Positions 16,110 through 25,843 of a stretch of 47,859 bases of DNA are shown piece after piece. The stretch covers positions 1 through 47,859 of the forward strand of contig NZ_JAINZZ010000062.1 in the NCBI RefSeq assembly GCF_019890725.1, read 5' to 3'. Source of the DNA: Actinacidiphila acidipaludis (GTDB lineage Bacteria; Actinomycetota; Actinomycetes; Streptomycetales; Streptomycetaceae). Position 1 is the stretch's first letter. The number at the start of each line of letters is the position of its first letter. Below the pieces are notes generated by a model that was not told where the DNA came from, made no database searches, and saw only the letters and a list, made by a program, of their open reading frames with translations. A program made the translations under genes and the position numbers.

Positions 16110-16457
16110 TCAGACGTTGAACCCGAGGGCCCGCAGCTGCTCGCGGCCGTCGTCGGTGATCTTGTCCGGGCCCCACGGCGGCATCCAGACCCAGTTGATC
16201 TTCAGGTCGTTGACGATGCCCTCGGTGGCGGTCTTGGCCTGCTCCTCGATCACGTCGGTGAGCGGGCAGGCAGCCGAGGTCAGCGTCATGTCCAGCGTGG
16301 CGACGTTGCCGTCGTCGACGTGGATGCCGTAGATCAGGCCCAGGTTCACCACGTCAATGCCGAGTTCGGGGTCCACGACGTCGTACAGGGCCTCGCGGAT
16401 CTCTTCCTCGGAGGCCGGCGAGAGGGCCGTTGCCTGGTTCTCAGCGGACTCGGTCAT
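16110..16457 (-). CDS. sufT: SufT-like Fe-S assembly factor (DUF59/MIP18 domain)
   Basis: A 115-aa DUF59/MIP18-family protein. It helps maturation of Fe-S proteins, probably by delivering clusters made by SufBCD/SufU. EALYDVVDPELGIDVVNLGLIYGI and LTSAACPLTDVIEEQA are the family blocks; Cys64 is the conserved putative ligand. The C-terminal VWMPPWGPDKITDDGREQLRALGF ending is typical of the PaaD-like group. It is the last gene of the suf operon, starting 12 bp after the sufU stop, and is followed by a strong terminator. Confidence 0.92.
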   Translation of the reverse strand: MTESAENQATALSPASEEEIREALYDVVDPELGIDVVNLGLIYGIHVDDGNVATLDMTLTSAACPLTDVIEEQAKTATEGIVNDLKINWVWMPPWGPDKITDDGREQLRALGFNV

Positions 16458-16469
16458 GCGGCGGTCTCC

Positions 16470-16925
16470 TTACTTTCCCGCAGCGCCGGACAGCGCCTGT
16501 GCGGTCGCGTCTTTCCACGCCATCCAGCTCAGCAGCGCGCACTTGACGCGTGCCGGGTACTTGGAGACGCCGGCGAACGCCACGGCGTCCTCCAGCACCT
16601 CCTCCATCGCGTCGTCCGGCTCGATCTGCCCCTTGGACTGCATCAGCTCCAGGAACGTCTCCTGGATCTTCTGCGCCTCGCCGACGTCCTTGCCCACCAG
16701 CAGGTCGTTGAGCACCGACGCGCTGGCCTGGCTGATGGAACAGCCCTGGCTCTTGTAGGACACGTCGCCGATCACGGTCCCGTCCATCCGCACCCGCAGG
16801 GTGATCTCGTCACCGCACGTCGGATTGACGTGGTGCACCTCGGCCTGGCCGTCGCGCAGACCGCGCCCGTGCGGGTGCTTGTAGTGGTCCAGGATCACGT
16901 CCTGGTACATCGAGTCGAGCTTCAC
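16470..16925 (-). CDS. sufU: SufU Fe-S scaffold / zinc-dependent sulfurtransferase
   Basis: A 151-aa SufU. It accepts persulfide sulfur from SufS and passes it to the SufBCD scaffold. The three conserved cysteines are visible: Cys37 in NPTCGDE, Cys62 in QGCSISQAS and Cys129 in RVKCALLSW, with Asp39 as the fourth zinc ligand. MYQDVILDHYKHPHGRG is the standard N-terminus. The length is normal for the Gram-positive SufU type. It lies 13 bp downstream of sufS in the same operon. Confidence 0.95.
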   Translation of the reverse strand: MKLDSMYQDVILDHYKHPHGRGLRDGQAEVHHVNPTCGDEITLRVRMDGTVIGDVSYKSQGCSISQASASVLNDLLVGKDVGEAQKIQETFLELMQSKGQIEPDDAMEEVLEDAVAFAGVSKYPARVKCALLSWMAWKDATAQALSGAAGK

Positions 16926-16938
16926 AGCAGCACCACCA

Positions 16939-18209
16939 TCAACCGAAGAAGTTCCGGACCTGCTCCAGACCCTCGACCAGGGCGTCGACCTCGGCCGGGG
17001 TGGAGTACAGATAGAACGACGCCCGCGTGGTCGCAGGAATTCCGTACCGCAGGCAGACCGGCCGGGCGCAGTGGTGGCCCACCCGGACCGCGATGCCCTG
17101 CTCGTCGAGCACCTGGCCCACGTCGTGCGGGTGGATGTCGCCCAGCGTGAAGGAGATCGCGGCGCCGCGGTCCTCGCCCGTGGCCGGGCCGACGATCTGC
17201 AGCGTCGGGACCTCGAGCAGCCGGCGGACGGCGTACTCGGTGATGGCGTGCTCGTGCGCGGCGATGTTCTCCATGCCGATCGCGGTCAGGTAGTCCACCG
17301 CCGCGCCCAGGCCCACGGCCTGCGCGATCGGCGGGGTGCCAGCCTCGAACTTGTGCGGCGCCGGGGCGTAGGTGGAGGAGTGCATCGAGACGGTCTCGAT
17401 CATCTCGCCGCCGCCGAGGAAGGGCGGCAGGTCCTCCAGCAGCTCCTGGCGGCCCCACAGCACGCCGATGCCGGTCGGGCCGAGCATCTTGTGGCCGGTG
17501 AAGGCCACAAAGTCGGCGCCGAGCGCCTGCACGTCCAGCACCATGTGCGGCGCGGCCTGCGAGGCGTCGATCAGCACCAGCGCCCCGACGTCCTGGGCGC
17601 GGCGCACGATCGCCTCGACCGGGTTCACCGTGCCCAGGATGTTGGAGACCAGCACGAAGGAGACGATCTTCGTCTTCTCGGTGATGACCTGCTCGATGTC
17701 GGACAGGTCGAGCCGGCCGTCGTCGGTCAGGCCGAACCACTTCAGCTTCGCGCCGGTGCGCTGCGAGAGCAGCTGCCACGGCACGATGTTGGAGTGGTGC
17801 TCCATCTCCGTGATGACGATCTCGGTGTCGCGGTCCACGCGGTAGGGCTCGTCGGCCCAGCCCAGCATGTTGGCCACGAGGTTCAGCGACTCCGAGGCGT
17901 TCTTGGTGAAGATGACCTCGTCACGGCTCGGCGCGTTGATGAACGCCGCGACCTTGTCGCGGGCGCCCTCGTAGAGCGCGGTGGCCTCCTCGGCGAGCAC
18001 GTGCACACCGCGGTGGACGTTCGCGTTGTGCCGCTCGTAGTACGCGTTCACGGCGTCGAGCACCTGGCGCGGCTTCTGCGAGGTCGCCGCGTTGTCCAGG
18101 TACACCAGCTTGCGGTCGTCGTGGACCAGACGGTCCAGCACCGGGAAGTCCTTGCGGATCGTCTCGGTGTCGAGGAGGCCCGGCAGCACCAGGCCGGTGG
18201 AGGCAGAGG

Positions 18210-18213
<4 letters not shown>
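16939..18213 (-). CDS. sufS: Cysteine desulfurase SufS
   Basis: A 424-aa group II cysteine desulfurase, a PLP enzyme that strips sulfur from L-cysteine as an enzyme-bound persulfide. The Schiff-base lysine is Lys242 in FTGHKMLGPTG. The catalytic cysteine is Cys382 in VGHHCARPVC, with the RVGHHCA-x-P signature of SufS. TEMEHHSNIVPWQ and DASQAAPHM bind the cofactor. Translation starts at GTG 18213, overlapping the sufC TGA (GTGA), so it is translationally coupled. It feeds SufU, encoded next. Confidence 0.97.
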
Positions 18214-18974
<761 letters not shown>

Positions 18975-18981
18975 GGGTGAC

Positions 18982-19326
18982 TCAGGACTCCTGGGTGACG
19001 GAGACGAGCACGTCGTCCCCAACGATCTTGACGGGGTAAACGGGGACGGGCCGCGTGGCGGGCAGCCCGGACGGCTTGCCGGTGCGCAGGTCGAAGCTGG
19101 AGCCGTGCAGCCAGCACTCGATCTGGCAGTCCTCGACTTCGCCTTCGGACAGCGAGACGTTGGCGTGCGAGCAGATGTCGTTGATCGCGAACACCTCGCC
19201 CTCGGCGCGGACGACCGAGACCGGCACGTCGCCGACCTCCACCCTGCGCGGGGTGTCGTCCTCCAGCTCGCTGAGCGCGCAGACGCGGACGAAGCCCGAC
19301 ACCGCGCTCCGCTCGGTACTGGTCAT
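18982..19326 (-). CDS. Rieske [2Fe-2S] ferredoxin in the suf operon
   Basis: A 114-aa Rieske-type ferredoxin, similar to the small non-heme dioxygenase ferredoxins. The two ligand boxes are Cys52-x-His54 (ICSHANVSLSEG) and Cys71-x2-His74 (CWLHGSSFDL). Its ATG overlaps the sufD stop (ATGA), so it is part of the operon. In actinobacteria this gene is routinely found between sufD and sufC. It may supply electrons during cluster assembly or act as a cluster carrier, but its exact role is not known to me. The start is fixed by the overlap. Confidence 0.93.
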   Translation of the reverse strand: MTSTERSAVSGFVRVCALSELEDDTPRRVEVGDVPVSVVRAEGEVFAINDICSHANVSLSEGEVEDCQIECWLHGSSFDLRTGKPSGLPATRPVPVYPVKIVGDDVLVSVTQES

Positions 19327-20513
19327 CCGACCGACGCCTCCAGTTCGGCGTCGATGCTGGCCATCAGCCGCTCCTCCAGGTCGGCCAGGCCGATCTGCTG
19401 GACGAGTTCGCCGAAGAAGCCGCGGACCACCAGACGGCGGGCGTCCTCGGCGCCGATGCCACGGGACATCAGGTAGAAGAGCTGCTCGTCGTCGAAGCGG
19501 CCGGTCGCCGAGGCGTGGCCGGCGCCGACGATCTCGCCGGTCTCGATCTCCAGGTTCGGCACCGAGTCGACCCGCGCGCCGTCGGTGAGGACGAGGTTCC
19601 GGTTGAGCTCGTAGGTGTCGGTGCCCTCGGCGGCGGCCCGGATGAGCACGTCGCCGATCCACACCGCGTGCGCGTCCTGGCCCTGCAGCGCGCCCTTGTA
19701 GGCGACGTTCGAGCGGCAGTGCGGGGTGTCGTGGTCGATGAAGAGCCGGTGCTCCTGGTGCTGGCCCTTGTCGGTGAAGTACAGGCCGAACAGCTCGGCC
19801 TCGCCGCCGGGGGCGCCGTAGATCACCCGCGGGTGCAGCCGGACGACGTCGCCGCCGAAGGTGACGACCACGGACTTGAAGCTGGCGTCCCGGCCGACCA
19901 GCGCGGTGTGCTGGGCGACGTGCACGGCGGTGTCGTCCCAGTCCTGGACGGAGACCACGGTGAGCTTGGCGCCGTCGCCGAGGAGGAACTCCACGTTGGC
20001 GGCGAGGGTGCCGTCACCGGTGTGGTCGATGACCACCACGGCCTCGGCGAACGCGCCCAGCTCCACGACCTGGTGGCCGTAGACCGTGCCGCCCTCGCCG
20101 TGCACCGCGATCCGCACCGGCTCGGTGAGCACCGCGTCCTTGGGGACGCTGATCACCGACGCCTTCTCGAAGGCGCTGAACGCCTGCGCGGCGACCCGGT
20201 CGGCCGGCTTGCCGGCCTTGCCGACGCGCGGGTCGGTGCGGTCCACGGTCTCCACGGTGACGCCGTCGGGGGCCGTCACCTCGACCCGCAGGCCGCCGGT
20301 CGCCTCGGCGGTGCCGTCGTGCAGGCCGCGCAGCCGCTCCAGCGGGGTGAACCGCCAGTCCTCCTCGCGGCCGTGCGGCACCGGGAAGTCGGCCACGTCG
20401 TAGGACGGGGCCGCGCTGACCCGGGCGTCGGTGGGCTGAGCCGGCTGGTCGGCCGGCCGCCCCACCGTGATGGCACCGTCGGTGGTGCTGCCCGCAGGGG
20501 TGTTCTCAGCCAT
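19323..20513 (-). CDS. sufD: SufD, Fe-S scaffold subunit
   Basis: A 396-aa SufD, partner of SufB in the SufBC2D scaffold. Family blocks: DFPVPHGREEDWRFTPLERLRGL at the N-terminus, RNLVLTDGARVDSVPNLEIETGEIVGAGHASATGRFDDEQLFYLMSRGI near the C-terminus, and VVRGFFGELVQQIG. The AGHASATGRFDDEQLFYLMSRG block is the SufB/SufD core. It lies 66 bp downstream of sufB and overlaps the Rieske gene start by 4 nt. Confidence 0.96.
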   Translation of the reverse strand: MAENTPAGSTTDGAITVGRPADQPAQPTDARVSAAPSYDVADFPVPHGREEDWRFTPLERLRGLHDGTAEATGGLRVEVTAPDGVTVETVDRTDPRVGKAGKPADRVAAQAFSAFEKASVISVPKDAVLTEPVRIAVHGEGGTVYGHQVVELGAFAEAVVVIDHTGDGTLAANVEFLLGDGAKLTVVSVQDWDDTAVHVAQHTALVGRDASFKSVVVTFGGDVVRLHPRVIYGAPGGEAELFGLYFTDKGQHQEHRLFIDHDTPHCRSNVAYKGALQGQDAHAVWIGDVLIRAAAEGTDTYELNRNLVLTDGARVDSVPNLEIETGEIVGAGHASATGRFDDEQLFYLMSRGIGAEDARRLVVRGFFGELVQQIGLADLEERLMASIDAELEASVG

Positions 20514-20579
20514 GGCGTGTCGTGCTGCTCTCTTTCGGGATACGTCGTGGGTGATCGGAGGGGGGAGACGCGGCGGGGA

Positions 20580-22001
20580 CTAGCCGACGGCGCCTTCCAT
20601 CTGCAGCTCGATCAGGCGGTTGAGCTCCAGGGCGTACTCCATCGGGAGCTCCTTGGCGATCGGCTCGACGAAGCCGCGCACGATCATCGCCATGGCCTCG
20701 AACTCGGTCATGCCGCGGCTCATCAGGTAGAAGAGCTGGTCGTCGGAGACCTTGGAGACGGTCGCCTCGTGGCCCATCGACACGTCGTCCTCGCGGACGT
20801 CCACGTAGGGGTAGGTGTCGGAGCGGGAGACGGTGTCGACGAGCAGGGCGTCGCACAGCACGTTGGACTTCGATCCGGCCGCGCCCTCACCGATCTCGAT
20901 CAGACCGCGGTAGGAGGTCCGGCCGCCGCCGCGCGCCACCGACTTGGAGACGATGTTCGACGACGTGTTCGGCGCCATGTGGACCATCTTGGCGCCGGCG
21001 TCCTGGTGCTGGCCCTCGCCGGCGAACGCGATGGAGAGCGTCTCGCCCTTGGCGTGCTCGCCCATCAGGTAGACGGCCGGGTACTTCATGGTGACCTTGG
21101 AGCCGATGTTGCCGTCGATCCACTCCATGGTCGCGCCCTCGTACGCCACGGCGCGCTTGGTGACCAGGTTGTAGACGTTGTTCGACCAGTTCTGGATGGT
21201 CGTGTAGCGGCAGCGGCCGCCCTTCTTCACGATGATCTCGACGACCGCGGAGTGCAGCGAGTCCGACTTGTAGATCGGCGCGGTGCAGCCCTCGACGTAG
21301 TGGACGTAGGCGCCCTCGTCGACGATGATCAGCGTCCGCTCGAACTGGCCCATGTTCTCGGTGTTGATCCGGAAGTAGGCCTGCAGCGGGATCTCGACGT
21401 GCACGCCCTTCGGCACGTAGATGAAGGAGCCGCCGGACCACACGGCCGTGTTCAGCGAGGCGAACTTGTTGTCGCCGGCCGGGATGACGGTGCCGAAGTA
21501 CTCCTGGAACAGCTCGGGGTGCTGCTTGAGCGCGGTGTCGGTGTCCAGGAAGATGACGCCCTGCTCCTCCAGGTCCTCGCGGATCTGGTGGTAGACGACC
21601 TCGGACTCGTACTGCGCGGCGACACCGGCGACCAGGCGCTGCTTCTCCGCCTCGGGGATGCCGAGCTTGTCGTACGTGTTCCTGATGTCCTCCGGCAGGT
21701 CCTCCCAGGACTCCGCCTGCTTCTCGGTGGACCGCACGAAGTACTTGATGTTGTCGAAGTCGATGCCCGTGAGGTCCGAACCCCAGGTCGGCATCGGCTT
21801 CTTGTCGAACAGCCGCAGGCCCTTGAGGCGCAGCTTCAGCATCCAGTCCGGTTCCGACTTCTTCGCGGAGATGTCGCGGACGACGTCCTCGGAGAGGCCG
21901 CGCTTGGCGGCGGCCCCGGCGAGGTCGGAGTCGGCCCAGCCGTACTCGTAGTTGCCGATGCCTTCGAGCTCCGGGTGAGTGGTCTCCGTGGGAGCAGTCA
22001 T
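20580..22001 (-). CDS. sufB: SufB, Fe-S scaffold subunit
   Basis: A 473-aa SufB, the central scaffold on which clusters form. Recognisable blocks: YEYGWADSDLAGAAAKRGLSEDVVRDISAKKSEPDWMLKLRLKGL, YVPKGVHVEIPLQAYFRINTENMGQFERTLIIVDEGAYVHYVEGCTAP, VTKRAVAYEGATMEWIDGN and VSKVSDDQLFYLMSRGM. The VEGCTAP cysteine is the conserved ligand position. The ATG at 22001 overlaps the sufR stop (ATGA), with GGGAGGA about 8 nt upstream. It is the first structural gene of the operon. Confidence 0.97.
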   Translation of the reverse strand: MTAPTETTHPELEGIGNYEYGWADSDLAGAAAKRGLSEDVVRDISAKKSEPDWMLKLRLKGLRLFDKKPMPTWGSDLTGIDFDNIKYFVRSTEKQAESWEDLPEDIRNTYDKLGIPEAEKQRLVAGVAAQYESEVVYHQIREDLEEQGVIFLDTDTALKQHPELFQEYFGTVIPAGDNKFASLNTAVWSGGSFIYVPKGVHVEIPLQAYFRINTENMGQFERTLIIVDEGAYVHYVEGCTAPIYKSDSLHSAVVEIIVKKGGRCRYTTIQNWSNNVYNLVTKRAVAYEGATMEWIDGNIGSKVTMKYPAVYLMGEHAKGETLSIAFAGEGQHQDAGAKMVHMAPNTSSNIVSKSVARGGGRTSYRGLIEIGEGAAGSKSNVLCDALLVDTVSRSDTYPYVDVREDDVSMGHEATVSKVSDDQLFYLMSRGMTEFEAMAMIVRGFVEPIAKELPMEYALELNRLIELQMEGAVG

Positions 22002-22825
22002 GCGGGGTTCCTCCCGGACGTGCTGGCAGTTTCTGGTGCTGGTGCGTGGTCTGGTGCGGGCGCGGCCCGGTGGGGCCGCTCGGCCCGGCCGGCCTTGCCC
22101 GGCGGTGCGGGGCCCTCGGTGCCGGCCCGGGGGATGTACGTGGTGCACACCCCGTCGCCGTGGGCGATGGTGGCCAGCCGCTGGACGTGCGTCCCGAGCA
22201 GGCGGGAGAAGACCTCGGCCTCCGCCTCGCAAAGCTGCGGGAACTGCTCGGCGGTGTGGGCCACCGGGCAGTGGTGCTGGCAGAGCTGCTCGCCGGCGGG
22301 ACCGGCGGTGCTCGCGCTGCGCGCCGTAGCAGCGTACCCGTCCTGGGTCAGGGCACTCGCCAGCGCCTGGGCCCGGTCCTGCGGGGCGGCGGCCTCCACG
22401 ATCGCGCGGTACCGCTCGGCCTGGGCGGCGACCCGGGCGCGGGCGAACGCGGTGACCGCGGCCTGCCCGTCCTCACCGCCGCCGGCCGATTCGGCTATCC
22501 AGCGCAGCGCGTCGGCGGCGAGCTGGTCGTACGCCTGGTCGAACGCGTCCCGGCCGCAGTCGGTGAGGACGAAGACCCGGGCGGGGCGGCCACGGCCGCG
22601 GTGGCCGTAGACGCGCTGCTCGCGAGCCTCCACCACGTTTTCCGCGGCGAGGGCGTCCAGGTGACGGCGTACCGCCGCCTGGGTGAGTCCGAGGCGCTCG
22701 GCGAGGTCGGCGGCGGTGGAGGGCCCGTGGTCCAGGATGGACCGCACGACCCGGTTGCGGGTGCGCCGCTCCCCGGTCGTCTGCTCCTCCGCCGCCCCCT
22801 GGGCGGCGCCACCGACGTTTTTCAC
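21998..22825 (-). CDS. sufR: SufR, Fe-S-sensing repressor of the suf operon
   Basis: A 275-aa ArsR/DeoR-like winged-helix protein that carries an Fe-S cluster and represses suf transcription when the cluster is present. The N-terminal helix-turn-helix is STAADLAERLGLTQAAVRRHLDAL. Cys182, Cys186, Cys199 and Cys227 have spacing C-x3-C-x12-C-x27-C, the same spacing I recall for the cluster-binding cysteines of mycobacterial SufR. The start is GTG 22825 (reading VKNVGGAAQG), with a -10-like AACAAT 6 nt upstream and no ribosome binding site; the frame above it is not protein-like. It heads the operon and overlaps sufB by 4 nt, so it is autoregulated. Confidence 0.94.
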   Translation of the reverse strand: MKNVGGAAQGAAEEQTTGERRTRNRVVRSILDHGPSTAADLAERLGLTQAAVRRHLDALAAENVVEAREQRVYGHRGRGRPARVFVLTDCGRDAFDQAYDQLAADALRWIAESAGGGEDGQAAVTAFARARVAAQAERYRAIVEAAAPQDRAQALASALTQDGYAATARSASTAGPAGEQLCQHHCPVAHTAEQFPQLCEAEAEVFSRLLGTHVQRLATIAHGDGVCTTYIPRAGTEGPAPPGKAGRAERPHRAAPAPDHAPAPETASTSGRNPA

Positions 22826-22831
22826 AAGGCC

Positions 22832-22861
22832 ATTGTTGCGTAATTCGCGGGAGACGGGCAA
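22832..22861 (-). promoter_or_regulatory. suf operon promoter (leaderless sufR)
   Basis: On the minus strand: TTGCCC (22861-22856), 18 nt, AACAAT (22837-22832), then 6 nt to the GTG. This fits transcription beginning at the start codon. Confidence 0.55.
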
Positions 22862-22891
22862 GCGACCCCCCTCGCCGACACGGTGTGCTGC

Positions 22892-22910
22892 ATCACTAAG
22901 GGTCACCTAA
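22892..22910. promoter_or_regulatory. Degenerate iron-box (DmdR/IdeR-like) half-site
   Basis: The 19-mer ends GGGTCACCTAA. The right half matches the common Streptomyces iron box ending GGCTCACCTAA at 10 of 11 positions; the left half is poor. It lies between sufR and the divergent ABC exporter. Confidence 0.3.
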
Positions 22911-22946
22911 TTCCGCCCTGCCGCCGATCGCACCGCACGCGCTCCC

Positions 22947-22952
22947 TAGACT
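22947..22952 (+). promoter_or_regulatory. -10 hexamer of the ABC exporter genes
   Basis: TAGACT followed by 7 nt and then ATG 22960, again a leaderless layout. No clear -35. Confidence 0.6.
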
Positions 22953-22959
22953 CGTGCGC

Positions 22960-23882
<923 letters not shown>

Positions 23883-23886
<4 letters not shown>

Positions 23887-24677
23887 GCACTGCGACCACG
23901 GACACGGCGTTCGCCCAGGGCGCGTTCACCCCGCGGCCGGGCGCCGCGCCGCTGCCGCGGATGATCCGGGCGCAGGCGCTGCTGGAGACCAGGATGCTGC
24001 TGCGCAACGGCGAGCAGCTGCTGCTCACCGTGGTGATCCCGGCACTGCTGCTGGTGCTGTTCAGCGCGGTCGACATCGTGGACACCGGGGCGGGCAGGTC
24101 GGTGGACTTCCTGACGCCCGGCATCCTGGCGCTCGCGGTGCTCTCCACCGCGTTCACCGGGCAGGCCATCGCCACCGGGTTCGAGCGCCGCTACGGCGTG
24201 CTGAAGCGGCTGGGCGCCTCCCCGCTGCCGCGCTGGGCCCTGATGACCGCGAAGACCTGCTCGGTGCTGGTCACCGAGGCACTCCAGGTGGTGCTGCTCA
24301 CGCTGATCGCCCTGGCGCTGGGCTGGTCCCCGCACGGCGACCCGCTGGCCATTGTGCTGCTGCTCCTGCTCGGCACGGCCGCCTTCTCCGGCCTCGGGCT
24401 GCTGATGGCCGGCACGCTCAAGGCCGAGGCCACGCTCGCCGCGGCCAACCTGGTGTTCCTGCTGCTGCTGGTCGGCGGCGGCGTCATCGTTCCGCTGGAC
24501 AAGTTCTCCGGCGGTGTCCAGGACGTGCTGCGGCTGCTGCCCGTCTCGGCGCTCTCCGACGGTCTGCGGGACGTGCTCCAGCACGGCGCCGGGATGCCGT
24601 GGGGCGACCTGGGCATCCTCGCGGTGTGGGCGGTCGTGGGGCTCGCCGCGGCCGGCCGCTGGTTCCGCTGGGAGTGA
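23883..24677 (+). CDS. ABC-2 type permease
   Basis: A 264-aa membrane subunit pairing with the preceding ATPase. About six transmembrane helices are visible (LLLTVVIPALLLVLFSAV, FLTPGILALAVLSTAFTGQAIA, ALQVVLLTLIALALGW, LAIVLLLLLGTAAFSGLGLLMAG, LAAANLVFLLLLVGGGVIVPL and the C-terminal ILAVWAVVGLAAAG). FERRYGVLKRLGASPLPR between helices 2 and 3 is the cytoplasmic coupling segment typical of ABC-2 (DrrB-like) permeases. The start ATG overlaps the ATPase stop, indicating coupled translation. Confidence 0.92.
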
Positions 24678-24718
24678 CGCCACGCCCCCCTCGTGAAAGC
24701 GTGCACAAGGCGGGCGCC

Positions 24719-24724
24719 TACCAT
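24719..24724 (+). promoter_or_regulatory. -10 hexamer of ctaA, leaderless start
   Basis: TACCAT, then GGCTCC (6 nt), then GTG 24731. No ribosome binding site precedes the GTG. Confidence 0.55.
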
Positions 24725-24730
24725 GGCTCC

Positions 24731-25843
24731 GTGCCGAAGCTGCCCGAAACCGCGCGAAACCCGCTCGCCTTCATCGCCGCCAGGTGGACGCCGAACCCGG
24801 TGACGGTCCGCCGGGCGGCGCTCGCCGCCCTGGTGATGTCGGTGCTCATCGTGGTCACCGGAGGCGCGGTCCGGCTGACCGCCTCCGGGCTCGGCTGCCC
24901 GACCTGGCCGACGTGCAGCGGCGACAGCCTGCTCGGCACGCGCGAGATGGGCATCCACCACGCCATCGAGATCAGCAACCGGATGCTGACGTACGTGCTG
25001 TGCGCGGCCGTCGGCTGGGCGATCATCGCGATCCGTGCCATGGAGCCGCGCCGCACCGGCCTGTACCGGCTGGCCTGGGCGCAGTTCTGGGTGGTCGTCG
25101 GCAACGCGGTCTGGGGCGGCCTGACCGTCCTCACCAAGCTCAACCCGTACGTGGTCTCGCTGCACTTCCTGCTCTCCGCCGCGCTGATCACCGTGGCGGT
25201 GCTGACCTGGCAGCGGGTGCCGGAGGGCGACGCCTCGCCCCGGCCGCTGGTGGGCAAGCCGGTCCGGCAGCTCGGCCAGCTGCTGGCCGCCGCGGCGGCG
25301 GTGCTGATCGTCGTCGGCACCCTGGTCACCGGCGCCGGCCCGCACCCCGGGGACTCCAGCGGCACGTACAAGGTCCAGCGGATCGACGTCGACTGGAAGA
25401 CGATCGCGCAGCTCCACGCCGACTTCGCGTGGATCGTGGTCGGCCTCACCATCGCGCTGTGGTTCGTGCTGCGCGCGGTGGACGCGCCCCCCGGGCCGCA
25501 GCGCCGGGCCGCCGAGCTGTTCGCGGTGCTGATGGGCCAGGGCGTCATCGGCTACGTCCAGTACTTCACGCACCTGCCGGCGGTGCTGGTCGACCTGCAC
25601 ATGTTCGGCGCCTGCCTGGTGTGGATCGCGACCCTGCGGGTGCTGCTGTCCTTCCGCGAGCGGCCGCTGGCCGAGCCCGGCGAGGGCGCCGCGGTCACCT
25701 CAGCGGTCGCCCCGGCCCAGGGTGTCGGCGCAGGGCAGGCGGGGGTGCGGGACACGGCCGGCGGCCGTGACCGGCAGCCCGTAGACGCGGCGCGCGTTCC
25801 CCTCGCCGACCAGGACGGCGACCCGCTCTCCGTCCGCGGCTGA
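24731..25843 (+). CDS. ctaA: Heme A synthase (CtaA/COX15)
   Basis: A 370-aa integral membrane protein that oxidises the C8 methyl of heme O to give heme A for the aa3 cytochrome oxidase. About eight helices are seen. Conserved features: VVTGGAVRLTASGLGCPTWPTC with the paired cysteines, IHHAIEISNRMLTYVL, VVSLHFLLSAALI, LVTGAGPHPGD, IAQLHADFAWIVVGL and VLVDLHMFGACLVW, whose histidines are heme-ligand candidates. The start is GTG 24731. The last ~45 residues after LSFRERPLAEPGEG look unlike the family and lie antisense to the convergent amidohydrolase gene (144-bp overlap). It partners functionally with ctaB, 5 kb away. Confidence 0.93.
   Translation: MPKLPETARNPLAFIAARWTPNPVTVRRAALAALVMSVLIVVTGGAVRLTASGLGCPTWPTCSGDSLLGTREMGIHHAIEISNRMLTYVLCAAVGWAIIAIRAMEPRRTGLYRLAWAQFWVVVGNAVWGGLTVLTKLNPYVVSLHFLLSAALITVAVLTWQRVPEGDASPRPLVGKPVRQLGQLLAAAAAVLIVVGTLVTGAGPHPGDSSGTYKVQRIDVDWKTIAQLHADFAWIVVGLTIALWFVLRAVDAPPGPQRRAAELFAVLMGQGVIGYVQYFTHLPAVLVDLHMFGACLVWIATLRVLLSFRERPLAEPGEGAAVTSAVAPAQGVGAGQAGVRDTAGGRDRQPVDAARVPLADQDGDPLSVRG

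Noticed and set aside
18982..19326. Rieske ferredoxin as a foreign insertion in the suf operon
   Set aside because: It overlaps sufD by 4 nt and this arrangement is, from memory, standard in actinobacterial suf operons.
19515..22610. 1031-aa plus-strand open frame
   Set aside because: It is antisense to sufD, sufB and sufR, all unmistakable on the minus strand.
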